DNA of 57,745 bases from an uncultured Prevotellaceae bacterium (GTDB lineage Bacteria > Bacteroidota > Bacteroidia > Bacteroidales > Bacteroidaceae): the NCBI GenBank assembly GCA_902782305.1, contig CACZMV010000015.1, positions 1 through 57,745 on the forward strand, given 5' to 3'. The translations under genes were made by a program, and so were the position numbers. The notes beneath the pieces are model-generated. The model worked only from the letters and a program-made list of their open reading frames with translations. It made no database searches and was not told the origin of the DNA. This document shows, piece by piece, positions 35,770-44,484 of this stretch; position 1 is the first letter of the stretch; every line of letters begins with the position of its first letter.

Positions 35770-37947
35770 ATGAAAAGAATCATTACTATCCTTATCGTAT
35801 GCTTTAGCGTACAAACCATTTTCGCCCAACAACCTTTTGGGCGAGGAAAGATTACCGTTCAGAAAGTGGCTCACAATGCTGTGCGGATCCAGTATACAGA
35901 AGGCAATATACAGAATGATCTTCCTGACTGGATTTATGTAAAGCATGAAACAGTAAAGAGCAATGATTTGAAAGTAACGCTGGACAAGAAACACCAACGT
36001 TTGTTCATCAAGGACAAGAGTGGAAAGACTGTCTTTTCAGCTACCCGTCATCAATTTAATGGGAGTGAGGCTACTCTAACGTTCCTATCTTCCAAAGACG
36101 AGTATCTCTTCGGACTGGGCCAGTTTCAAGATGGCTATAGCAATGTTCGTGGACTCTCCAGACGCTTGACTCAAGTGAACACGCAGATCAGTCTGCCTAT
36201 GCTTATCTCTAGCAAGGGATATGGCATTTTGTGGAACAACTATGGTCTGACGGATTTCAACCCATGCCACCAGAGTGTGAAATTGCAGAAGCGAAGTGGC
36301 GCAGGAAAGCAGGAAGTGGTAAATGTCACATCAACTGAAGGTGGTAAGAAAGAGGTGCGCGAGCGCCATATCTTCGAGGCTTCTATTGATATTGCTGAGG
36401 CTGGTGATTATGCCCTTTTGCTGGACGTTGGTCAGAAGATGGCGCGTCGCCATAACCTTTGCATTGATGGACAACCCGTCATTGAGATGCAGAACCTATG
36501 GCTTCCTCCAACAGCTTCCAAAATTGTACATCTTTCAAAAGGTCATCATCAGCTCACTGCTGAGCTAACCAAGGACGACGCCCCTACCCTATATTATAAT
36601 AAGGTAAAGGACGAAACCACTTTCCATTCGCCCGTAGCCACTTCAGTAGATTATACCGTTTTCATTGGCTCCGCTGATGAAATCATCGCCAGCTATCGCG
36701 AACTGACGGGTGTTTGTCCACAAATACCTAAATGGGCTTTGGGCTATATCCATTGTCGTGAACGTTTCCATAGCTCACAGGAAATCCTCGAGACAGCCAA
36801 TCGTTTTCGCAAGGAGAATATGCCCATCAGCCTCATCGTGCAGGATTGGCAATATTGGGGCAAGTATGGTTGGAACTCTATGAAGTTCGACGAGGAATTC
36901 TATCCTGACCCCAAGGCCTTGACGGATAGTCTGCACAAGATGGATATCCGACTGATGCTCAGCGTTTGGTCGAAGATTGACAAGAACTCTGACGTGGGGC
37001 GCCAGATGGTGCGCGACCAGTATTATATTCCTGGAACTGACTGGATTGATTTCTTCAATCCTCAAGCTGCATCGTCTTATTGGCAGAACTTCCGCGAGCG
37101 CTTGTTGCCTTTGGGTATTGATGCTTGGTGGCAGGATGCTACAGAACCAGAGAACGACGACCTTGTGGGGCGTCGTGTCAACAATGGGCGTTGGAGTGGT
37201 GAGCAGGTGCGTAATGTCTATCCCTTGTTGGTTAACAAAACCGTTTATGAAGGATTGGTAGCAGCTGGTCGTGAGCCTATGATTCTCACCCGTTGCGGAT
37301 TCCCTGGCATTCAGCGCTATGGTTCTGCTCTCTGGAGTGGCGATGTGGGCAATGATTGGGAGACCTTCCGTCGCCAGATCGTGGCAGGTTTGGGTGTTCA
37401 GGCTGCTGGTGTTCCTTGGTGGACCTACGACGCTGGTGGATTCTTCCGTCCTGGCGACCAATATACCAATCAGGACTATATCGAACGCATGCTGCGTTGG
37501 ATAGAGACTTCTGTCTATCTGCCTCTGATGCGTGTTCATGGCTATATGAGCAACACAGAGCCTTGGAACTATGGTGCTGAGGCTCAGCAGATTATCACAG
37601 AATGCCTAAAAGAACGTGAACGTCTGCGTCCTTACATTGAGCAATGTGCTGAGCGTGTAGCCAAAGAGGGCTATACCATCATGCGCCCCCTCGTCTTCGA
37701 CTTTGCCAACGATCCTGAAGCCCTTCAGCAAAAATATGAATACATGTTTGGTCCTTCCCTACTCATCAGTCCCATCACAGAGCCTGGTGTCAAAGAGTGG
37801 AAGACCTACCTGCCCAAGAACAAAGAAGGCTGGACCGACTATCGTACAGGTAAGCACTATGCTGGTGGACAAACCATCACGACTCCTGTAGACAAAGCCC
37901 ACATCCCAGTTTTCATTAAGCAAGGAGACAATTCATATTTCCCTTAA
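35770..37947 (+). CDS. glycoside hydrolase family 31 with PA14-like insert (alpha-xylosidase/alpha-glucosidase type)
   Basis: 725 residues, signal peptide ending near AQQ. The catalytic barrel carries the nucleophile Asp456 in WWQDATEPEN and the acid/base Asp525 in LWSGDVGNDW. Residues ~165-300 form an insert with KQEVVNVTSTEGGKKEVRER and an LLLDVGQKMARRHN segment, placed like the PA14 domain in GH31 alpha-xylosidases of xyloglucan-degrading loci. Alpha-xylosidase is therefore likely, alpha-glucosidase possible. ATG 35770 is chosen; an upstream TTG overlaps the GH3 stop. A 21-bp repeat array follows at 37958. Confidence 0.88.
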   Translation: MKRIITILIVCFSVQTIFAQQPFGRGKITVQKVAHNAVRIQYTEGNIQNDLPDWIYVKHETVKSNDLKVTLDKKHQRLFIKDKSGKTVFSATRHQFNGSEATLTFLSSKDEYLFGLGQFQDGYSNVRGLSRRLTQVNTQISLPMLISSKGYGILWNNYGLTDFNPCHQSVKLQKRSGAGKQEVVNVTSTEGGKKEVRERHIFEASIDIAEAGDYALLLDVGQKMARRHNLCIDGQPVIEMQNLWLPPTASKIVHLSKGHHQLTAELTKDDAPTLYYNKVKDETTFHSPVATSVDYTVFIGSADEIIASYRELTGVCPQIPKWALGYIHCRERFHSSQEILETANRFRKENMPISLIVQDWQYWGKYGWNSMKFDEEFYPDPKALTDSLHKMDIRLMLSVWSKIDKNSDVGRQMVRDQYYIPGTDWIDFFNPQAASSYWQNFRERLLPLGIDAWWQDATEPENDDLVGRRVNNGRWSGEQVRNVYPLLVNKTVYEGLVAAGREPMILTRCGFPGIQRYGSALWSGDVGNDWETFRRQIVAGLGVQAAGVPWWTYDAGGFFRPGDQYTNQDYIERMLRWIETSVYLPLMRVHGYMSNTEPWNYGAEAQQIITECLKERERLRPYIEQCAERVAKEGYTIMRPLVFDFANDPEALQQKYEYMFGPSLLISPITEPGVKEWKTYLPKNKEGWTDYRTGKHYAGGQTITTPVDKAHIPVFIKQGDNSYFP

Positions 37948-37957
37948 TGCTAAATCA

Positions 37958-38041
37958 TATTCCAAGTCCTGAAATAAATATTCCAAGTCCTGAAATAAAT
38001 ATTCCAGGTCCTGAAATATATATTCCAAGGCCTGGAATATG
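37958..38041. repeat. Four tandem 21-bp dyad units in the CAZyme cluster
   Basis: Units start at 37958, 37979, 38000 and 38021, exactly 21 bp apart. Units 1 and 2 are identical (TATTCCAAGTCCTGAAATAA plus A); units 3 and 4 differ by a few bases. Each contains a dyad of the form TTCCA-N-TGGAA (imperfect in 1-3); in unit 4 it becomes nearly perfect (ATTCCAAGGCCTGGAAT). The array lies 10 bp after the GH31 stop and 138 bp before the next -7 box. Confidence 0.9.
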
Positions 38042-38178
38042 ATTTTCCACGTTGATAAAATTTTTTTTTCGATGATGTCGTAAGAAACAACTACCCCTAT
38101 TTCTCATTTTTCCTATCCAAATTACACCCGAAATAGTATATGTTACATCCTACTATTGCGAATGTGGGGAATTTTTAG

Positions 38179-38186
38179 TATCTTTG
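38179..38186 (+). promoter_or_regulatory. -7 box (TATCTTTG) of the esterase and later CAZyme genes
   Basis: TATCTTTG with ATTG 20 bp upstream (38155-38158), a near match to TTTG. The esterase ATG is 26 bp downstream. Confidence 0.6.
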
Positions 38187-38212
38187 CCATCAAATTGCAA
38201 CAATTAAAAACA

Positions 38213-39205
38213 ATGAGAAAGACATTAATATCTGTATGTATGCTTTGCCTGACAGCTGTAGCAATGGCTCAGCCTGCAGGTGGCTTTGGAGGTGTTCAGC
38301 AACAAATAAAACTGGAGACCTCGCAAGAGTGGAAGGACATTAACTATGTGGGCGATGATCAGACGTATCACACTTGCGACATCTATCTGCCCAAAGAGCA
38401 GAAGGACAGCTATCCTGTGGTGATTCACATCTACGGAAGTGCCTGGTTTAACAATAACGGCAAGGGAATGGCCGATCTAGGCACCATCGTCAAAAGTCTG
38501 TTGGACGCAGGTTACGCTGTGGTTTGTCCTAATCACCGTTCTAGCATCGATGCCCCATGGCCTGCCCAGATAAACGACATCCGTGCCGTGATACGCTTTG
38601 TTCGTGGCGAAGCAAAGACTTACAAGTTTGACACCTCATTTATCGCTACAAGCGGATTCTCCAGTGGTGGTCACTTGGCCTCTATCGCAGCAACCACTAG
38701 TGGTATGAAGACAGCTACTGTAGGCAGTGTTACACTCGACCTTGAGGGCAACTTGGGTAAATATACCGATCAGCTCAGTACTGTGAATGCCGCTTGCGAC
38801 TGGTCTGGTCCTGTAGACTTGACCGCTATGGATTGTGGCGAACACATGACCATGGGCGAGAATAGTCCTGAGGACGTGTTGCTCAGATCGAAACTCTCGA
38901 AAGAGCCCGATAAGTACCTGAGTCTCAGTGCCACACAGTATATCAGCTCCAACACACCCCCTATCATCATTTTCCATGGTGACAAAGATGGTGTGGTTCC
39001 CAATTGTCAGGGTAAGAAGTTCTATGAATTGCTGAAGGCAGCAGGTGTCAAGACTGAGGCAACCTTCCCTGCAGAGGGCAATCATGGAGGACCTGAAATG
39101 TACACTCCAGAGAATCTGAAGAAGATGGTTTGTTTCTTGAACTGCGTCAGGGAAAGTAATTGTTGCAATAAGGGTTGCTGTCAAAAACAATTTGTCGAAG
39201 TTTAA
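38213..39205 (+). CDS. alpha/beta hydrolase, probable carbohydrate esterase
   Basis: 330 residues with signal peptide (LISVCMLCLTAVAMAQ). The fold is BD-FAE/esterase-like: HIYGSAWFN oxyanion region, nucleophile Ser150 in SGFSSGGHLA, acid Asp in FHGDKDGVVP and catalytic His in EGNHGG. It would remove acetyl or feruloyl groups from hemicellulose. The last 20 residues carry five cysteines (NCCNKGCC), unusual for an exported enzyme. ATG 38213 follows the promoter. It begins the second transcription unit of the cluster. Confidence 0.8.
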   Translation: MRKTLISVCMLCLTAVAMAQPAGGFGGVQQQIKLETSQEWKDINYVGDDQTYHTCDIYLPKEQKDSYPVVIHIYGSAWFNNNGKGMADLGTIVKSLLDAGYAVVCPNHRSSIDAPWPAQINDIRAVIRFVRGEAKTYKFDTSFIATSGFSSGGHLASIAATTSGMKTATVGSVTLDLEGNLGKYTDQLSTVNAACDWSGPVDLTAMDCGEHMTMGENSPEDVLLRSKLSKEPDKYLSLSATQYISSNTPPIIIFHGDKDGVVPNCQGKKFYELLKAAGVKTEATFPAEGNHGGPEMYTPENLKKMVCFLNCVRESNCCNKGCCQKQFVEV

Positions 39206-39264
39206 TGCCCAGAATCCCCTACCCGTCTTGAACTGAAGTAAAACATAAATAAAACTATGATATT

Positions 39265-40668
39265 ATGAAGACGTATTCAAAAATCCTACTGCTACTGTTG
39301 GCTTGTCTGCTATCAGTAAATGTGTCAGCACGCAAGAAGCCTCGTCAGGTCGTAAGCGCTGACACCATATATGTAAAACCTTTCGAGATGCCAAATGCAG
39401 GCTATTATCTGCCAGCACCTCCAGACACTGCCAGCATGGACTTTGTCGATGACATGATACAATGGCAATGGGGTAAGTCACAGCGTAATACTCCACGTGG
39501 ACGTCAGGCTGATTTGGAATCACCCTGGATGCCTTACATCATGGAATCGGTAATGTCACAATGCTTGGGACTAGACACCATTTGCAAAGAAAAGACACCT
39601 GCATTGGCTCGCCTGCTGCTGAGAGCCTATAATACGGGCAATAAAAGTACAGCTGCTGCCAAGACTTTGTATATGAGGACGCGTCCCTTCGTGCAAATGG
39701 GTGAAGACACGTGGGCAGAGTATGACACAGATTTCCTGCGCACCAATGGCAGCTATCCCTCTGGACATACCTCACTCGGATGGGGCACCGCATTAGTCTT
39801 TGCTGAGATGTGGCCAGAACTACAGGACACTATCATGCGTCGTGGTTTCCAGTTTGGCGAAAACCGCATCATTACGGGTGCACACTACCAGAGTGATGTC
39901 ACTGCTGGCTATCTATGTGCTTCAGCAGCTTTTGCACGTGCCCACCTGCATCCAGAATTCGATCAGGATATTGAGGCTGCACGTGCAGAGTACAAGCGAC
40001 TGAAGGGTCTGCCTGCAGACTATGACCCCACAGCTTCCACAGGATTACCACAAGGATATAAAATCTTGAATGCGCCTGTAGATACTACTAGCTATCGCTA
40101 CGAAGGCGACCTGTTCCGTTTTTGGAAGGCTAAGCAACAGCGCTATGGCTATCGTGGTAAGGTGGCTGCACAGAATGACAACCTTACGATAGATTATCTG
40201 ATGAAAATCTACGGCAAGGCTATCGGCATCACTATCTCCAGAGAATCTACACCTCATATCGTAGCCTTGATGGAATTGGTAGACAAGCAGAGTGACAAGT
40301 CGGCTAGAGACTTGAAGAACCAATATTTCCGCAAGCGTCCCTATGTGCAGTTAGGTGAAGGAACAGCTGTTCCTCAGTGGGAAAAAAGCTCGCGCAAATC
40401 GAGCAGCTATGCATCACATCATGCCAATCTGGGTTGGAGCATGTCAATGGTTCTGGCAGAGGTGGCCCCTGAAAATCAGGATGAAGTGTTACGCATTGGC
40501 TTCAACTATGGTTACGACCGCGTAATAGTTGGTTACCACTGGCCATCAGATGTAGAAGCTGGACGATTGTTGGGAGCAGCTCTTGTAGCTCGTATGCATG
40601 CTGACGCAAACTTCAAGCAACTGATAAAGCAAGCCCGTGCAGAATATCTGGAAGCCCTAACAAAATAA
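39265..40668 (+). CDS. tandem PAP2-type acid phosphatase with diverged second active site
   Basis: 467 residues, signal peptide to about residue 21. Domain 1 has all three PAP2 motifs: K133-x6-R140-P141 (KTLYMRTRP), PSGH at 165-168, and R201-x5-H207 (NRIITGAHYQSD). Domain 2 keeps K351-x6-R358-P359 (KNQYFRKRP) and R419-x5-H425 (YDRVIVGYHWPSD), but the PSGH motif is ASHH at 383-386. Domain 1 should be an active vanadate-type phosphatase; domain 2 may be altered or inactive. A phosphatase in a CAZyme cluster suggests a phosphorylated glycan or phosphate scavenging. Confidence 0.85.
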   Translation: MKTYSKILLLLLACLLSVNVSARKKPRQVVSADTIYVKPFEMPNAGYYLPAPPDTASMDFVDDMIQWQWGKSQRNTPRGRQADLESPWMPYIMESVMSQCLGLDTICKEKTPALARLLLRAYNTGNKSTAAAKTLYMRTRPFVQMGEDTWAEYDTDFLRTNGSYPSGHTSLGWGTALVFAEMWPELQDTIMRRGFQFGENRIITGAHYQSDVTAGYLCASAAFARAHLHPEFDQDIEAARAEYKRLKGLPADYDPTASTGLPQGYKILNAPVDTTSYRYEGDLFRFWKAKQQRYGYRGKVAAQNDNLTIDYLMKIYGKAIGITISRESTPHIVALMELVDKQSDKSARDLKNQYFRKRPYVQLGEGTAVPQWEKSSRKSSSYASHHANLGWSMSMVLAEVAPENQDEVLRIGFNYGYDRVIVGYHWPSDVEAGRLLGAALVARMHADANFKQLIKQARAEYLEALTK

Positions 40669-40682
40669 CCCTTCTGTGTGAT

Positions 40683-42449
40683 ATGAAGATACTACGCTCC
40701 TTGCTTATCTCGATTCTGGTAATTGGCGCTTTACAGGCATCAGCAACGCAATACTCATCGCCCAATGAAAAAATATGTGTTAAGCAGGACGGCAACCATC
40801 TGACTGTGTTTTACCAAGGTAAGATGGTGTTGGATGCCAGTGTAACAATAGATAGTCCGTTGCAATGGGTTCGCAAGGTAACTGACGATTACCAAATGCT
40901 GACGGGCAAGCGACTGCACTGCCATAACGAAGCCAACGAATATCGTAGTGGAAAGATGCTGTTGCGTGTGTATAACAATGGCATTGCTCTTCGGAACACG
41001 GAAGTGGCTTATCGCATTCCTGAAGGTATGCATCGCTGGATGCAACAATGGTGCGACTCATATGAGGGTTTCTTCCCGCTTGATACAACATATAAGGTAG
41101 CGACCATTCCTTCGTATAGTGGTATTTCGAAATCGAAGGAAGGATGGAACAACCATTGGGGCTACCCTGTCCTATTGGAGCCAACAGATGGAGTGTTCGT
41201 ACTCCTTTCTGAAGCGAACATCGAACAAGGACAAAGTGCTTCTTCCCTATTCAACGAAGGAGTATGGTATCGTGTCATTCCAGCAGAAACCATAAAGGGT
41301 AAGACCTGCGACCATACCCCTTGGCAACTGGCTATCATTGGCAGTTTGAGTGATGTAGTTGAATCGACATTAGTAACAGATGTCAGCAACCCTTGCAAGA
41401 TAAAGGACACAAGTTGGATAAAGCCAGGTGTGGTGTCATGGATCTATTGGGCTTACAATCATGGTTCGAACGACTATAACATTATCCAAAAATATGTGGA
41501 TATGGCTCGCGACCTTCAGTTACCCTACGTGTTGATTGATGCCGAATGGGACGAAATGAAGAATGGCAAGACCATAGAGGACGCTGTCAATTATGCTAAA
41601 GCACAAGGCGTAAAGCCATTGATATGGTATAACTCGTCTGTAGGTTGGGTAGATGGTGCCCCAACGCCAAAGTTCCGTTTGAACAAGGCTGATGACAGGG
41701 AACGTGAGTTTGCATGGCTTGAGAAAATCGGTGTTGCTGGTGTGAAGATTGATTTCTTCTCTGGCGATACACAACGGAATATGGATTATTGCATCGACTT
41801 GCTGGAAAGTGCTGCTCGCCACCATCTGCTAGTCAACTTCCATGGAGCAACGATTCCTCGCGGATGGCAACGCACCTATCCGAACCTCATGACGACAGAG
41901 GGAGTATATGGTGCTGAATGGTATAACAATGTGGCAACGTTTACAGACAAGGCTGCATGTCATAATGCCACATTGCCTTTCACTCGCAATGTTATAGGGC
42001 CGATGGACTATACCCCATGTACCTTCAGCGATTCGCAGCATCCACACATCACAACGAAGGCTCATGAGTTGGCATTGACCATACTTTTTGAGAGTGCCCT
42101 GCAACACCTAGCTGATCGACCTGAGAGTTATATGGTTCAACCCCAAGAAGTGAAAGACTTCTTCACGAACCTGCCTACTGTTTGGGACGAGACACATCTA
42201 CTGTCAGGCTATCCTGGAGAATCTGTCGTGATGGCAAGGCGCCATGGAAAGACTTGGTATATAGCAGGTATCAATGGTACGAACCAAGAAAAGGAACTGA
42301 CTATTGACAAGAAAGCCATTGGTAAGTTTTCGAAAGCAACGCTTTTCGAAGATACATCAAAAGGAGATTGGAATATCCATCAAATAAAGAAATTGCCAAC
42401 TTCTATAATATGCCAGCCTCGTGGTGGCTTTATCATAGTAACTAAATAA
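40683..42449 (+). CDS. glycoside hydrolase family 97, probably retaining alpha-galactosidase type
   Basis: 588 residues with signal peptide (LLISILVIGALQASA). N-terminal beta-super-sandwich, then a (beta/alpha)8 barrel and a short beta domain, the GH97 order. Asp357 in VAGVKIDFFSGD lies where the nucleophile of retaining GH97 alpha-galactosidases is found; Glu406 in TTEGVYGAEW is the likely acid/base. SusB-type inverting GH97 enzymes differ here. Gal removal fits a galactosylated hemicellulose side chain. It begins 14 bp after the PAP2 gene. Confidence 0.85.
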   Translation: MKILRSLLISILVIGALQASATQYSSPNEKICVKQDGNHLTVFYQGKMVLDASVTIDSPLQWVRKVTDDYQMLTGKRLHCHNEANEYRSGKMLLRVYNNGIALRNTEVAYRIPEGMHRWMQQWCDSYEGFFPLDTTYKVATIPSYSGISKSKEGWNNHWGYPVLLEPTDGVFVLLSEANIEQGQSASSLFNEGVWYRVIPAETIKGKTCDHTPWQLAIIGSLSDVVESTLVTDVSNPCKIKDTSWIKPGVVSWIYWAYNHGSNDYNIIQKYVDMARDLQLPYVLIDAEWDEMKNGKTIEDAVNYAKAQGVKPLIWYNSSVGWVDGAPTPKFRLNKADDREREFAWLEKIGVAGVKIDFFSGDTQRNMDYCIDLLESAARHHLLVNFHGATIPRGWQRTYPNLMTTEGVYGAEWYNNVATFTDKAACHNATLPFTRNVIGPMDYTPCTFSDSQHPHITTKAHELALTILFESALQHLADRPESYMVQPQEVKDFFTNLPTVWDETHLLSGYPGESVVMARRHGKTWYIAGINGTNQEKELTIDKKAIGKFSKATLFEDTSKGDWNIHQIKKLPTSIICQPRGGFIIVTK

Positions 42450-42479
42450 ATACAAATTAAACTAGAGAACGAAAACCTT

Positions 42480-44480
42480 ATGAAACATTATTTGCTATCA
42501 ACTTCAGTTCTGTGTATGGTCGCTACGATGACTATGGCACAGAACCCCATTATTCGTGACCAGTATACTGCCGACCCTACTGCTCGCGTATTTAATAATA
42601 AGGTGTACCTGTATCCCTCGCACGACATCACCCCACCCGCTGGTCAGCGACAGGATTGGTTCTGCATGGAGGATTATCATGTATTTTCTTCCAGCAACCT
42701 GACAGACTGGACGGATCATGGGATGATCATATCACAGGAACAAGTGCCTTGGGGAAAGAAAGACGGCTATTCCATGTGGGCCCCTGATTGCGTAGAGAAG
42801 AATGGAAAGTATTATTTCTATTTCCCTAATGCCCCAAAGACAGGGCGTGGCTTTGCCATAGGTGTAGCTACAGCAGATAGTCCAGAAGGACCCTTCACCT
42901 TGGAGCAAGAACCCATTAAAGGTGTATCAGGTATCGACCCTTGTGTACTAATTGACAAGGATGGTCAGGCGTATATCTATTGGAGTGGCATGGGTATTCG
43001 CGGAGGCAAGCTCAAGGATAACATGAAAGAACTAGACGGAGAATTGAAAGAAGTAAAGATGCCCCAACGTGAAGGAATGCCAGAAATGCCCCCTATAATG
43101 GTGGGAGGCGAAGAAATGAAGGGTCTACCCGAAGGGTTCAAAGAGGGTCCTTTTGCCTTCCGTCGTGGTGATTGGTACTATCTTACTTTCCCATGGGTTC
43201 GTGGTTCGAAAGAGAATGGAGCCAATCCTACAGAGACACTAGCCTATGCTATGTCAAAATCGCCTTTAGGTCCTTGGGATTTCAAAGGCATCATTATGGC
43301 AGAGCATGCAAATCATTGTTGGACCAATCATCATAGCATCCTTGAATACAAGGGACAATGGTATCTGTTCTATCACCACAACGACTTCTCACCTCGCGAT
43401 GATAAACGCCGTTCTGCTTGTATTGAGAACATCTATTTCAATGCAGACGGAACCATCCGCGAGGTCAAGCCCACCAAGCGAGGAGTTGGTATCAATCTGG
43501 CAACAGAGAAAATCGAGATTGACCGATTTAGCAATGCAAGCAATGATGTGACTACGCAGCTGATAGACACTATCAACACTTTCCGTAGCTATCAGGCCAC
43601 CCTCCCAAAGAAAGGTAGTTGGTTGCGCTATAATGATGTGGATTTCAGTCCGATTACGGATGGTTATTTGGTTATCAGCGCAATGGCCAAGGAGAACACT
43701 ACACTGTATGTTCGTGAAAAGAGTGCCAAGGGAAAAATCATTGCCAAAGTCGACATAACCGTAAAGAGCGAAGCAGGTCCTTTCCGTCGTGATATGTCTG
43801 GACAATGGCTTACGTTGACAGCACCTATGCTTTATACGCCCAAAGGTGTTACCGACCTTGTTGTGACCTGCGAGGGAGATGGTGTAAGTGTCGACTGGTT
43901 ACAATTCAAGAATCGTCCTCACTACTTCTCCTCTGTCCCTGCTAATGCCGCACCATCTAAACCTGATGACCAAGGATTCATCCGTCGTTGGCGAATGATG
44001 GAACCCATAGCTGTAGACGTTCGTTCCAACGTTATCTTCACTGACTCATGGCTTCGAGCCAAATTCTCTGAGGAACTAAACAAATTACCGAAGCAGAAAG
44101 GAAAATGGTACACTTTGGATAGTGAGAATTATAATATGAAGCTGTTCCGTTTTGCAGAAAAATATGGAAAGCAGACCTATGGTTCCTTCTTCTGGTGTGA
44201 AACCATCATCGAGTGTAATGAAGAACTGCAGAACGTCCGTTTGGCTGTGGGTTCAAACGGAGCTTCTATGTGGTGGTTGAACAATGAGGAAGTTCTGTTG
44301 TTGGAAGGCGATCGTCGCATGGTGGAGGATGATGGTGTATCTCATCGTCTTACACTGAAGAAAGGACGTAACATCTTGCGCTGTGCAGTGATTAACGGAC
44401 CAGGACTCAGCGACATGTGTGCCCGATTTATTGATGAGAAAGGAAATCCAATTACCAACTATACCATTAATGCCCGATAA
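42480..44480 (+). CDS. GH43 enzyme with CBM6-like and C-terminal beta-sandwich domains
   Basis: 666 residues, signal peptide to about residue 20. GH43 catalytic residues are in place: Asp32 (TADPTA), Asp153 (GIDPCV), Glu222 (KEGPF). An insert with Glu/Met/Pro (residues ~185-220) precedes Glu222. Residues ~350-490 are a CBM6-like sandwich ending VSVDWLQFKN. The last ~170 residues (AVGSNGASMWWLNNEEVLLL) look like an extra carbohydrate-binding or PA14-like domain. Likely alpha-L-arabinofuranosidase or beta-xylosidase. It ends 4 bp before the next GH43 gene. Confidence 0.82.
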   Translation: MKHYLLSTSVLCMVATMTMAQNPIIRDQYTADPTARVFNNKVYLYPSHDITPPAGQRQDWFCMEDYHVFSSSNLTDWTDHGMIISQEQVPWGKKDGYSMWAPDCVEKNGKYYFYFPNAPKTGRGFAIGVATADSPEGPFTLEQEPIKGVSGIDPCVLIDKDGQAYIYWSGMGIRGGKLKDNMKELDGELKEVKMPQREGMPEMPPIMVGGEEMKGLPEGFKEGPFAFRRGDWYYLTFPWVRGSKENGANPTETLAYAMSKSPLGPWDFKGIIMAEHANHCWTNHHSILEYKGQWYLFYHHNDFSPRDDKRRSACIENIYFNADGTIREVKPTKRGVGINLATEKIEIDRFSNASNDVTTQLIDTINTFRSYQATLPKKGSWLRYNDVDFSPITDGYLVISAMAKENTTLYVREKSAKGKIIAKVDITVKSEAGPFRRDMSGQWLTLTAPMLYTPKGVTDLVVTCEGDGVSVDWLQFKNRPHYFSSVPANAAPSKPDDQGFIRRWRMMEPIAVDVRSNVIFTDSWLRAKFSEELNKLPKQKGKWYTLDSENYNMKLFRFAEKYGKQTYGSFFWCETIIECNEELQNVRLAVGSNGASMWWLNNEEVLLLEGDRRMVEDDGVSHRLTLKKGRNILRCAVINGPGLSDMCARFIDEKGNPITNYTINAR

Positions 44481-44484
44481 AGTC

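Noticed and set aside
37958-38041. CRISPR array
   Set aside because: Four 21-bp direct repeats occur, but there are no unique spacers between them and no cas genes, so this is a tandem repeat.
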